NCBI RefSeq assembly: GCF_036785885.1
Contig: NC_092330.1
Location: 17,766,525 to 17,830,524, forward strand
Source of the DNA: Coffea arabica
Lineage: Eukaryota; Streptophyta; Magnoliopsida; Gentianales; Rubiaceae
Direction: 5' to 3'
DNA length: 64,000 nt
This document shows, piece by piece, positions 11,218 through 22,697 of the stretch; positions within the stretch are counted from its first letter, which is position 1, and every line of letters begins with the position of its first letter. The position numbers and the translations under genes were made by a program. The notes under the pieces are model-generated. The model was not told where the DNA came from. It made no database searches and was given only the letters and a program-made list of their open reading frames with translations.

Positions 11218-12440
11218 GTTGGCGACTCCACTGGGGACGTTTGAGAGTCCGAGCAAATTTGATTTAATCAACCTTTTTCTTCTTTTAACCTTTTCATATA
11301 TCACATTTGGATGTTTTAGGGTTGCATTTTTTCCTTTTTTAGGATTTTGCATTTCACGCGTGTCCAACTAGTCCCTCGACTCATGAATGTATGTTTGAAT
11401 GAATGTTTACTTGTTATCTCGCGCTTGCATTGCATTTTGGGAGGTATGGGTCACCCTAGAGCCTCGCGTTTGGTTCTTGATCCCTCCCCTCCAAAACGAG
11501 CACTAGCATACGTGCATTCGCTTTATTATTTATCCCTTTTTATTTTTCTTTTAGTGGCTTGTCACGCCACTCCACCCTACTAGGATTAGGTGACCCATTT
11601 GGACATGTGATCACGACACGATGTGTGTGTAGCACGATCCAATGGGTCACTCAATCTTCCGCTTTAAGCTATGGGTTTGATAGCCTTTAGCTTTTAGTCG
11701 AAGGTTGAGGATTTTGATAGATTCACTCAAACACGTAGCCGCGACACGATGTGTGCGTAGCGGTGTTTGGGGAATCGCTCGAGCCACCGACAAAGAACCT
11801 TGGGATTGATGACCCTTGGTTTCTAAGTCTGAAGGCTCGGGGACCTGAGCTTATCGAGTCTAGATGCATTAGCGAACCCCAGCCTCATGCATCCATATTA
11901 GAATTGCCTAGGGTAGAGTCGGCCTTATCCTGAGCTAGGCACACTATTCACGAGGGGAGGGGTCCAACCCCTTTCTCCCTTTTATTGCTTTATTTCTTTG
12001 TATTGATTTCGTTGCTACAATGTGTTATGTGTATTTATCTGGCTGAACTAACTTCTCTTGGTTTTATGTCCCCATTGCATTCACAAACCCTATCAAATAA
12101 GAGGTCTGGCATGACCTTCTTTTAGAACCTACCCTCGTAGATAGGTTATTGCACGTTTAAAGATTTTGGTATATTGCATTCATAGATTTTGGTAATTACA
12201 TAGCATTTTAGGCCTACCCTGGCAAATAAAGGGTTCCTTAGGTCACGTTTCATTTCGAATTGCACATTTTATCGCTTTAATAACTGGCATCATGCATTAA
12301 ACCCTAGAAAGGGAATGCCATTTAGGGGATCCCATATTAGGAATAAACCGCCTTGTGTCTCGGATACTTAATCCAAAGAGACTTGCACGTTTACATTTTG
12401 TACCATCCAAAGGGGTAGTGCACAAGGTAAGGTAGGATCC
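11218..12440 (+). other. Element B 5' leader, homologous to the element E leader
   Basis: It matches 61672 to about 62900 in element E, including two copies of a CGACACGATGTGTG motif (about 11610 and 11740). Homology stops where E's ORF1 begins, so B has lost that gene rather than carrying a decayed copy. No coding potential is seen. Confidence 0.8.
11220..11238 (+). other. Primer binding site of element B (tRNA-Arg-like)
   Basis: TGGCGACTCCACTGGGGAC starts two bases after the LTR end and is identical in element E. From memory it resembles the complement of the 3' end of plant tRNA-Arg, the primer type used by Tat/Ogre elements. The exact tRNA match was not checked. Confidence 0.75.
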
Positions 12441-12689
12441 GATCATTTGCATAGAGTGATCTTTGGAATATGAGCATCTAATAATCACTTTTTGGCCATT
12501 TTATCAAAAATTGGTAAAAATCCCTTGCGTAAAGGACATTAATTTAACGAAATTCACAAATGATTCCTCCTTTTGAGACGATAAATAAATTGAGGCCAAA
12601 ATTTGATTTTTAGAAGGTCATAGACTGATGCACTTCAATAGTTTTGAAATAACCAATGGCCGGACAATTCAACCAATCCATTTTGCCAA
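12441..12689 (+). other. Element B internal non-coding sequence after the leader
   Basis: AT-rich, with stops in all frames at short spacing. I see no gene or clear repeat here. Confidence 0.6.
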
Positions 12690-13090
12690 TTCATTCGATA
12701 AATCATCAATTTGACCAATTTACCCTTTTTAGGGTCATCCGGTCGATTTTTGAATAAATCATCAATTCATTTGACCAATTTACCCTTTTTGGGTTATTCG
12801 GTCGATTTTTGAATAAATCATCAATTCATTTGACCAATTTACCCTTTTTGGGTCATTCGGTCGATTTTTGAATAAATCTTCATTTCATTTGGCTAATTCA
12901 CCCATTTTAGGGCGATCTGGTCTGTTTTGAATAAAATTTTCAATTTCAATCGATCAAATTCCTTTTTTAGGATGATTTGGTCAAGTTTGAGTGAGTTTTT
13001 AAATTTCACTCAATTCATTTGACCCGTTTCTCCTTTTTGGGTAATCCGGTCAATTTTAAATAAATGGTCAATTTCATTCAACCCATTTGA
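12690..13090 (+). repeat. ~60-bp tandem repeat in element B, degenerating to the right
   Basis: The core TTGACCAATTTACCC, then TTTTTGGGTCATTCGGTCG, recurs at 12711, 12771, 12830 and 12889, giving periods of 60, 59 and 59. At least two more diverged units follow toward 13090. Internal minisatellites of this kind are typical of Tat/Ogre elements. Confidence 0.8.
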
Positions 13091-13189
13091 TCAATTGGGG
13101 TTTCAATGTCGAATTTCAAATTGGGAAATCTAGTCGGTTTTTTGAGAAAACCATCCATTGCATCCATCCATTTGATCAGCTGAGGTTTT

Positions 13190-16100
13190 GACCCGTGCTT
13201 TACTGAAAAATTTTGTCAACAAACTCCAATCTCTTCGATAGGAAGTTTGTCGAGGTCAAACACGTGCGTTTTGCAAATTCTTGAATCGATCAAAAGTGAT
13301 CAATCCATTCGGACATTGGCCTCATATTGACAAATGTCTCTCGTCAATCCAATTGACCAAATTTTCAAAATTATTTTTTTCGCTCAATGAGTTGATCAGA
13401 TCTATCAGGTATGGTATAGTGCCTATTCTAGAGGATTGCATTTTCATGCTAGGCCTACCCTTGGCACAAAAAGGGTCCCCCCATAGGACATGCATACCGA
13501 TTTTATATTCTTGTTTACTAACTCAGGGTATTTTTCTTTTGTTTTCCCCCTCCCCTGCATTCATAAAAACACTTCAATAAAAGAGAAAATATTTTTCTAT
13601 ATCTGATGGCACTTCCGATCTAATAAAGTGTCAAAACTGAAAGTGTTATTTGATTCTTGGGCAGATCCTACAATGAAAACATAAATGATTTATCTGGAAG
13701 CTCTACGCTAAAGCCTCTGAGAGATTTGTAATTATTTTCCAAAGGGAAATTCTGTTTATTTGATTTGTTAATATATTTTGTTCCAAAAGAAGAGGAGATG
13801 AAAAGTGTATATGTGGAGCCGTTTACAAGTTTCTCTTTTCTCATTTGTATCATAATTGAATGAGGAATTTTGTTTCAAACTTTTTCAGCAATAAAATTTT
13901 TGGACAATCATTGTTTTGTGTATATTTATGTACATTTCATTCTTTATTCTTATTCATTGGAGATTTCATGATGAATTTTAAGAAAAAAGACTAAATTGGG
14001 ATTTTTTCAACCTCCTGCCTGAAAATTCACAATAAGAGTGCTCAGAATTAAAAGAGGTCACTCAAAAGGCCCTATGAGATTCATTTTCTCCTTCATTTGA
14101 CTCCAAAATAAAATCAGTCACATTGATTGATAAATTGGAGCCATCTTTGCTTGAAAATATCCATTGTGTTTTAACCGATTCAGTTCACATCTAAGTGAAA
14201 GCAAAAAATGTGCATTACTCTTGTTTGTGTTGAAAATTTGGAATGATGCTTTGAACATTCGTTTCTCTACCTATACACATTTTATCATTTTGCTCTCCCA
14301 TTTGAGCCTTTGAAAGAATAATTTCGTTTCAAATAAGAGCCCTAATGATCACTACCCTATATTGGAAAATTTTCAAATATCCAAGAAGGGGAATGAATTT
14401 TCAATGAGCAATTCGTTACTTTGGTTGTCATGGAGTGTAAGAATGATACTTTGGCCATCGTTTCTACAATCTAAACACAATTTACCCATTGCATCCTCAT
14501 TTGAGCTAAAAATTGGTGATTCTTTTCGAGAGCACCTATGATCGCACCCCACATTGGGGAGGGAGATTGGAGATTTTTCCAAAAAAAAAAAAAAAAAAAA
14601 AAAAACCAAAAAAAATGCTAAAACTCAAAAGGGGGAACCGCAAATTGGGGAAATTTGATTCTACCTGAGATTCAATTGTGAGAAAAAGAAGAGTGAAAAG
14701 AAAAGAAAGAAAAGTTGTCTGGCGGACCCTCTATGTTTCACAAATATGGATGAACAAGGGTCTTCCTTAGTCAGTAATTCAGATACATGCAAAAAAAAAT
14801 TTCGCATTAACGAAAGTTTCCTTTCAGAGTTATTGTAAGGAACGGATTAAAAGTCAGGCCCTCTTCTTTTCCGATCAAGCATTCTATCCCTAGTTATCCC
14901 TTTTGAACCTTCAGAATAAAAATACTTCGTTTGGCAACCCCTGAGAATCGCAAACCCCACACTGGGGCAAGTTTGCAAAAGAAAGGGAAAATTCAAGAAG
15001 TGAAAAAGTGAAAAGTCGCAAAATCAAAAGCAAAAGAAAAGAGAACCTCAGTTCAAAATAAACTGGGGCAAATTTTTGAAAATTTCAAAGGAATGGCAAA
15101 AGGCCGAGGGAAAAACAAAATGAAAGAGAAAAAGCCTCAATTGAGCATAAACTGGGGCAAATTCTGGTTTAGCCCTAAAATAGGGTTGGCAACAATGCGA
15201 TCTCAGATTCTTCAAACCATTTTTAAAATCTGCCTTCAAGCCTTAACTTTTTTAAACACCCCACCAGACCCCATTACAAAAGCCGAAAGTCCTGACTTCT
15301 GTTCTTTACAATGGCCTTGTCAAGAAAATTTCTGATGCCGGAAAATTTAGCTGTATTTCTGAATTGCCTGGATATGGGATTGACGCTACTCACCATGTGA
15401 AAGCCCATCAGTTCGAAAAAGAAAAAGAAAAAAAAAGAAGAAAAGAAGCAAGAAAGGAAAATGCAGAAAAATTCGACACTGAGGTCCCTGGGGAATGATG
15501 AGAAAATCCAAACAAATTCTGAGATCTTTGAGTTCAGAATAGGGGCAATTTTGAAAAAATGCGATCTTTGGTGCAATGTCCTTGAAAGTTGTATTCTTTA
15601 GCTATCGTTTTCAAGCCAAATTACAAGCTAATAAAGTCCATCGTTGACTTATTCTTTCATGACAATCCAATATGAGGATCATGCTTATAAGAAATTCATC
15701 AAATCATTTGTGATCATGAGGTTATAACCTGTTTTCTACATGTTTAGCTATCGTTTCTGCCCACACGTTACAAGCTTAAAAAGTTGGTAGTTGACTAAAT
15801 TTTCTTAAGAAATAAGAATGGACAAACTATTTGCTTTCACTAAGATGTGACATTGAATGGATTAGATACAATTGAAAAAAAAAAAGAAAAAAAAAGAAAT
15901 GAGACAGATTCTGACCTCCCATTTCCTTAGCCATTTCAAAAATAAAGTCACTTGATTGGTCCTGAAAAGATGAGCCAACCAGAAATTGTGACCCATTACC
16001 CAAAACACCAATGCCAATGTGAGGAAGAAATCTTCTGTGATCTGATTTTATTTCAAGAAAATCATCATGAAATTTTCTTTTAGGAAACATAGTTTCTTAC

Positions 16101-16580
16101 AGTGTTCAAATAAATGGAAAGTCATCCAGACAAGTTTTTGCAATTAAATGGCCCATACTGGGGCAAATTTTTGTTATGAGATTTCGTGAAAACAAGCCCA
16201 CACAGGGGCAAATATTTTTGTTAGTCCAATTGAGGATTTCGTCCAAGAATCAAATAATGCATCTTTCAAATCAATCACGCTGCTCTTTTCATGTAAATGT
16301 GAATGCATGTCATATTTTGGTAAGCCCCATGTGCAGGTATTCATTGTTGAAATCGACGAAAGAGCATCTGGGGATGTGGAAGGCCGATGCCGAAGAAAGA
16401 GAAAAAGAAGGGAAAAGGGCCCTACACTGGGGCAAATTATTTTTGAAAAAGATTCTTACAAAAAATCAGAAAAATTCAAAAATTTCAAAAGTCAAAAATC
16501 AAGTTCAAATTCTTGTTTCTTGGAAAATCAAATTTAATTGCTTGTTTCTTGGCAAATCAAATTCAATTTCTTGACCAATT
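13190..16580 (+). other. Element B internal non-coding region with recurring ACTGGGGCAA motifs
   Basis: This is 3.4 kb of AT-rich sequence, where all ORFs are short and unconvincing. The motif ACTGGGGCAA occurs at 14961, 15062, 15151, 16157 and 16426, with AGGGGCAA variants near 15541 and 16204. It resembles the element's own polypurine tract (AGGGGCAAAC at 18259). Phrases such as TAGCTATCGTTT (near 15600 and 15745) and CATTTGAGC also recur, suggesting a very degenerate larger repeat. A 25-base A run lies at about 14581. Confidence 0.7.
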
Positions 16581-16609
16581 GGATGGCAGGATTGGTTTTT
16601 ATCCCACTG

Positions 16610-17270
16610 ACCATTCGCAAAAGCACGTTGGGACCGGGTCTTATCCCGCTGACCGCTTATTTCGGCAGGACCGGGTTTTATCCCGCTGACCGCTCACTTC
16701 GGCAGGACCGGGTCTTATCCCGCTGACCGCTCACTTCGGCAGGACCGGGTTTTATCCCGCTGACCGCTCACTTCGGCAGGACCGGGTCTTATCCCGCTGA
16801 CCGCTTACTTCGGCAGGACCGGGTCTTATCCCGCTGACCGCTAACCTCGACAGGACCGGGTCTTATCCCGCTGACCGCTTATCTCGGCAGGACCGGGTTT
16901 AATCCCGCTGACCGCTTTTATCAAATTGGGACCGGGTTTCATCCCGCCAATGAACGGCAGGACCGGGTTTAATCCCGCTGACCGCTTTTATCAAATTGGG
17001 ACTGGGTTTCATCCTGCCAATCACGGCAGGACCGGGTTTAATCCCGCTGACCGCTTTTATCAAATTGGGACCGGGTTTCATCCCGCCAATCACGGCAGGA
17101 CCGGGTATAATCCCGCTGACCGCTTTTATCAAATCAGGACCGAGTTTCATCCCGCCAATGAATGGCAGGATCGGGTATAATCCCGCTAACCAAAGGAATG
17201 GCAGGACCGGGTCTAATCCCGCTGACCAAATGAAAGGCAGGCTCGGGTTTAATCCCACTGACCAATTCAT
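16610..17270 (+). repeat. Tandem array 1 in element B: 37-bp units, then ~70-bp dimeric units
   Basis: Seven units of about 37 bp (GGCAGGACCGGGT, then TATCCCGCTGACCGC) are followed by four units of about 70 bp in which a second diverged half (GACCGGGTTTCATCCCGCC) alternates with the first, then three diverged monomers. Every half-unit contains CGGGT-N-ATCCCG, a 4-bp stem with a short loop. ORFs through the array on either strand come from the repeat. Confidence 0.93.
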
Positions 17271-17443
17271 CACACTGGGGCAAATTATTTCGACAAGTCT
17301 CTCTCAGTCAGGAAAAAAAAAAAAAAAAATCATCATCAATCAAAAAATCAAAAAAATAAAAAAAAATCAAAAAGTCAAAATAAATTAAAAAAAAAAAATC
17401 AAGAAAAATCAAAGTTAAAAATCAAATCATGTTCATCACTGCA

Positions 17444-18060
17444 GGCTCGGGTCTATCCCGTTTTAAATTCTGTTCGGGTCAGTCCCGTTTAAATTCTGTT
17501 CGGGTCAGTCCCGCTTAAATTCTGTTCGGGTCAGTCCCGTTTTAAATTCTGTTCGGGTCAGTCCCGTTTAAATTCTGTTCGGGTCAGTCCCGCTTAAATT
17601 CTGTTCGGGTCAGTCCCGTTTAAATTCATGTTCGGGTCAGTCCCGCTTAAATTCTGTTCGGGTCAGTCCCGTTTTAAATTTCTGTTCGGGTCAGTCCCGT
17701 TTAAATTCTGTTCGGGTCAGTCCCGTTTTAAATTCATGTTCGGGTCAGTCCCGCTTAAATTCTGTTCGGGTCAGTCCCGTTTTAAATTTCTGTTCGGGTC
17801 AGTCCCGTTTAAATTCTGTTCGGGTCAGTCCCGTTTTAAATTCTTGTTCGGGTCAGTCCCGTTTAAATTCATGTTCGGGTCAGTCCCGTTTTAAATTTCT
17901 GTTCGGGTCAGTCCCGTTTAAATTCTTGTTCGGGTCAGTCCCGTTTAAATTTCTGTTCTGGGTCTATCCCATTTAAATTTCTATCCGGGTCTATCCCGTT
18001 TAAATTTCCTCTCTCGGGTCAGTCCCGATTTTAAAATTTTCTCATTTGGGTCAATCCCAT
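17444..18060 (+). repeat. Tandem array 2 in element B: ~26-28-bp unit, about 23 copies
   Basis: The unit is TTCGGGTCAGTCCCG, a T/C-rich link and TAAATTCTG. Copies at the right end (17945 onward) are degenerate. Each unit carries the palindrome CGGG-TCAGT-CCCG. The 88-codon ORF at 17628-17894 is a translation of the repeat. An A-rich tract of about 80 bp follows. Confidence 0.93.
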
Positions 18061-18208
18061 TTTTTTTAAAAAAAAAAAAAAAAAACAAAAACAGAAACAA
18101 AAAAAAACAAACAAAAACAAAAACAAAAAAACAAAAAAAAATTTTCAGTCCTCGTTTCAGAAGCGTCCGTCGTCCGGATCGTTCGCAGCCGAATAACACA
18201 GGTAAGTA

Positions 18209-18281
18209 TTTGGTGTCTACTTCTTTGTCTCAAGTTTTTTTTCAAAACTCAGACAAAGAGGGGCAAACTGTAGACACCAAA
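18209..18281 (+). other. Polypurine tract and inverted repeat at the element B 3' LTR edge
   Basis: The polypurine tract AGAGGGGCAAAC (18257-18268) directly precedes the LTR. TTTGGTGTCTAC at 18209-18220 is a perfect 12-base inverted copy of GTAGACACCAAA at 18270-18281, across the internal/LTR junction. Inside it TTTGTCT (18224) pairs with AGACAAA (18251). A donor-like CAGGTAAGT lies at 18199-18207. Confidence 0.8.
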
Positions 18282-18373
18282 TTTTTGATTTTTTAAATTA
18301 ATTTCATCTTAGCTTTATTTGTTTCAATTTTAGGTTTTTCATTTCTTATTATTATTATTTATTATTATTATTA

Positions 18374-18410
<37 letters not shown>

Positions 18411-21400
18411 TTATTTTTATTTTTATTATTGTTATTTATTTATTTTTGTTCTAGTGTATTTTTGGCTTCACATTAATTTCCAGGAACAACAAAAGAAAAG
18501 GAAAAGAAAAATAATAAAAATGACAAGTGGAATCTTGCATGTGGGACAAATGTCCTCATTCTAGTTGGACAACAAAGGGGTTTAGGTGTTACACATTTAG
18601 AGGAGTAAGAGAGCATCATCGGAGGCTAGAAAAAAAAGGGAAAGAAAAGAAAAAAGAAAAAAAACAAAAAAAGGATTGGGGATTGAAGGGCTTCGAAAAT
18701 AAAAATGTAAAAGGAACCAGAGGAAAAAATAGAAACGGGGGCGGCTTGGATTAGGGGGACAGACAGAAAAAAAAGCGACGGCAAGCTTGAGGAACTGAAA
18801 GTGAAAAACAGAGAGGGGGGACGGCTGATGCCAAAGAGAGAGCCGCAAGCAACAAAAAAGAGGATAATCTGATAGGAAAAGGGGGGTAGCTGGGATTGGG
18901 TGCAACGAACAGAGGGAGAAACCGAGAGCTTGGTGAGGAAAAAACAAAGGAAACCAGAGAGGAGAGCTTCAGCAAGAGAGAGAAAAATCTGGAAATTGGA
19001 GGAGTTTCCTTCAGAGGATTCGAACAATAGCCAGAGGAAGGAAAGGAAAAATCTGGAAAATGGGAAGGGGCTTCAACTTCAATCATCCGGAAAAATTTCC
19101 AAATCACCACCACCGAATTGCCCACCACCGCAACCCGCTTTCACCGCTCACTCTACCCTCCGTCCTCAAATTCCCCCCAATTTCTCCACGCAACACCTTC
19201 ACAAAACCCCTCATTTCCATTCTGCTCTTCCCTGTTTCCAACACAGGCTTTTTCTGCCGTTACTCCCCAACGTCTCCACCGCAGCCGTTCTCCTCCACCA
19301 TCGCCTCCGCCCCTTCAAATCCAAAACCAAATCAGAACAAACCACAGCCTTCCCCCTCCTCAGACCTTACCAACAACGTCCATCTCATATCACCGGTGGA
19401 CCGTCTCCGATTATGCCAGTCCCCCACTCGTCGACTTCCTCCTCCGTCGCAACTGCCGCTGCGACTACCAAGAAAAAGCCTCCAACTGACGCAATCACCA
19501 GAGCTGCTGCCTCTCGCTCCAAGTCAACCGCTGCAGCGCCTAAACCAAAGCGAAGATGAAGCCGGTGAAGCAACGTCGGATTCCACCGCTACCGCCCGTA
19601 CGTTGTCCCTGTGATAGCCCGCTGTAAGTCAACCTTTTCTTTTACGTTTCAGTCTTTTTTTTTCCGGAGAAGGTTTGCCGTGGACTGTGGTGGCAAATTT
19701 TCATGTTGTCCGTTCATGATTTTTCTGATTGTACATGTTATATGTGTTGTTTGGGCTGAATGTCTTGGGTTGCTGGTAAAATTTTGGGGCGGGTTGTGGA
19801 TTCGATTGAGCAGGGATTAGCTGAAATTAGGTGTGCCCGTCTAGTGTTCGACGAAATGCTCCATTGAGATTTTTGCCTGAAAGACGCATTGATATCTGCT
19901 TCGCATACGTTCGGCTAGTTCAAACAGAATTTGTGAAAATTTTGGATCTGTTTTCTTCGGCGCCTTGCCTGTTTTCTTTACTCTTTCTCTTGTACAAATC
20001 CGAATTACATATTAAAATTGGGAGAAATGAAGCTTGTGCGAGTTTTCCTTTTTTCTGTCCTGGAGTGACTAGTTGTGAGGTTGAACTTTCTGGGGAATTT
20101 TCTGCCAAATAAAGAAGAACGAAATGGATGATTGTGTAATCTAATATTGAGCCTGTTTGAGAAGATGATCATCTGTCTAGATTTATAATTTCAGTCCTTC
20201 CATTATCCTTTTCTCTGTGATTTCGCCCCAAAGCTTGTAAAACTTCATGATTCGACCCCCCAAACCTTCATAATTCTTTCAATCAGGTCCGATTCTGGTT
20301 GCATTTAAATTCCTCAATTTTCCCTTATTCTGCTATGGCCCCAAAATTGGGAATTATCTAACTTGTTTTGCCTTTTCCACTTTTACATGTTTTATATGAC
20401 ATTCTTGCGTAGATTATTTACGGATTCTAGAATACAATTAGGTCTTAATAATTTTGGCCATTTTAATTTTTTCGGTGGGTTTTTGTAAGAAAATAAAGTC
20501 TGGGTTAAGAATTATGTGTAGCTGGGTCTAACAAATGGGTTTTGGTTACTTTTGGTGGGCTTTTGATATAGTCTGTATAGCCAAAGCCCTTGCATTTTTC
20601 GATTGGGCTGGTGTTATAGATGATGGGCTAGCCTGTTTGTTGTTCTTGGGCCTCCGTTTGGGCTAGGAGGGTCTTAGGCCCAAACCAATAAGAAATGGCC
20701 CAAGTTGCCTGATCCATTAAGAAACCAGAAAGCTGTTTTACAGAGCAGTCCCTGTATTTTCCTTTAACTCTACTGTGGCCCTGGACATTTTCAACTTCTT
20801 TCAATTCGGTCCTTAATTTAATTGCAATTAGGTCCCTTAACTTTATTTTTCTTTAATTTTGACCCCAAGACTTTATTAATTTTTGCAATTAAGTCCTTTC
20901 TTCTTTTGACTTCTTAAATGTGAGTTGTTGACATGATTTAATTGATTCAAATTCATGTTTACTTGTTTTCTTTAATTTTTCCCAAATAAATTGGTGCCTT
21001 GACCATTTCTTTTATTTTGGAGGATAAATAAGTACTTCACCCCACTAGAGCTCCATTTCAAGGGAGGTATAATTTCTTTTACCCCTTTTGTTTCTCTCCT
21101 ATGTGGACTAATGTGCTAATTGAAATTTGCATGTCTACTTGCTTTCCTAGCCTCTCCTTATTTCCTTTCATTTATTTCATTTACTTTTGATTTTTATTAA
21201 TGGGGTATGTGTACACCTCTTGGCTTGTAATAGATAGGGCGTAGCAAGCAATTTGATCCATTTTCCCTTTCCCCTTTGTTTTAGTTAGCAAACGTAATGG
21301 TTGCATGCCTATGTGTTATATGTTAAATGCTTTATTAGGATATTGCATCTAGTCGAGCATGATAAGTGCTACATGATTTAGGTGATTTGCATGTCTACTC

Positions 21401-22692
21401 GCTTTTGTAGTATAGATGAATGGAATGGATGAATGTACGTCACCACACTAGTCCAATGCTAGTTGTGGCTTCTTTTATCGTTTCCACTAGTTCAACGCTA
21501 GTCGGAATTTATAGAATGGGCTAGTTCAATGCTAGACCCTTAGGGATTTTCCCTCGTTAGTACATCATTTGCTTGCTCACCACATATCACGCATTTTTCT
21601 AGTTTTATCATTTTGCATGCCCCTCGAACCCCTTTTCCCTCCATTTTAGGATTTTTTGCATTTCATGCTAGTTATAGGGTTCATTTGCTTGAGAGTCCCC
21701 TTAAATATGGGATATAGACGAGTGTGGCTTTTTCTAAGCCTTAGCACGCTTGTATCCTCTCTATCAAAGGGCAAATTGAGTCACGATTTAGGTCTCCCCG
21801 TACCCATCATGCATGAATTCCCTAGGTTCATGCATCCACTCTATCATTACACTTTCATTTTTTCCTCCCATTTGCACACGTACACCTTTTATCCCTTCAC
21901 TTGCACACGAACACTTTTGTCCCATTTTGCACACGTACACCTTTTTATCCCTTCACTTGCACACGAACATTTTGTCTCATTTGCACATATGCATTTTTTA
22001 TCCCTTCACTTGCACACAAACACTTGTAAATACATTTGCACACCTCCACTTACATCCTACTATTTTTATTATTTTCCTCACTTCACATACCCTCACATTG
22101 CATACATGCATTCCATTCATTTGCATCCCACTCGCATTATTCGTGACTTCTTCAAAAGGATCGTTATTGGGCTTCACAATTAATGTGATTGGCACCATTC
22201 AACCTTTGAAGGGAAATTTCTCCCAATACCCCTAGGTCTAGGGTTTGCATTCATGTAGTGCATCCAAATGTAATAAATTCTTTGATTAAAACAAGAAAAT
22301 CTTTGATTAAATCATGCAACTAGCCTTGGCTAGGTCGAAGGGGTGCCTTGGATTTTTATCCTTGCCTTCCCCTTCGTCAAATGTGACTCCCGAACCTTTT
22401 TCATTGGTTTACGTGGACTAGGAGTCGTTTAAAAGGGGTTTCTTACAACTTTTTCCTAAAAAATTCATTTTTAGGTGACTTGGTACACCTTAACTCATTA
22501 CCAAGTGGCGACTCCCATTTTTTCAAAAACCCTTTTTTAACTATAATTTTGGGTCAAATCGTCGCATTTTCAAACCCCCATTTAGACCCATTTTTCTTTT
22601 AAATCACAATTCATTTTCCAATCACAAATTGAATCAAAAAATACATCTTTCTCAAACCATTTATTTATTTATTCAAAAAATGGGGCGCGACA
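18269..22692 (+). repeat. Element B 3' LTR (4424 bp)
   Basis: It is the second copy of 6802-11217 and holds the same internal features at about +11467 to +11475. It ends GGGGCGCGACA, followed by the GGTGA duplication and element A integrase. Confidence 0.95.
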
Positions 22693-22697
22693 GGTGA
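22693..22697. repeat. Target-site duplication GGTGA of element B (partner 6797-6801)
   Basis: A five-base exact repeat flanks B. Removing B and one copy restores element A's frame across the junction, and element D shows the corresponding unoccupied sequence near 38297. Confidence 0.95.

Larger units (their letters stand above)
6802..22692 (+). mobile_element. Element B: non-autonomous Tat/Ogre-like LTR retrotransposon (large retrotransposon derivative)
   Basis: Two LTRs of about 4.4 kb (TGTAGACACC to GGGGCGCGACA) enclose a 7.05-kb internal region. That region has a tRNA-Arg-like primer site and a polypurine tract but no gag, protease, RT or integrase reading frame. A 5-bp target-site duplication, GGTGA, flanks it (6797-6801 and 22693-22697), and element A's integrase reads through when it is removed. 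LTR ends, primer site and about 1.2 kb of leader match element E, which carries a Tat/Ogre ORF1, so B looks like a gene-less derivative of such a family. I count about 14 differences between its LTRs, so insertion is recent and must have relied on proteins from another element. Confidence 0.92.

Noticed and set aside
14581..14605. Poly-A run as a non-LTR retroposon tail
   Set aside because: No upstream LINE or SINE sequence or flanking duplication is apparent; a simple A tract is more likely.
17628..17894. 88-codon ORF with repeated FGSVP/CSGQSRFKF motifs
   Set aside because: It is a translation of the 26-28-bp tandem repeat; frame and motifs follow the repeat unit, with no independent support.
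17444..18060. CRISPR-like array of regular palindromic repeats
   Set aside because: Units are head-to-tail without unique spacers, in plant DNA inside a retrotransposon.
22694..22697. GTG start codon for a separate integrase gene
   Set aside because: It lies in the element B target-site duplication; the frame joins the upstream polyprotein when B is removed.
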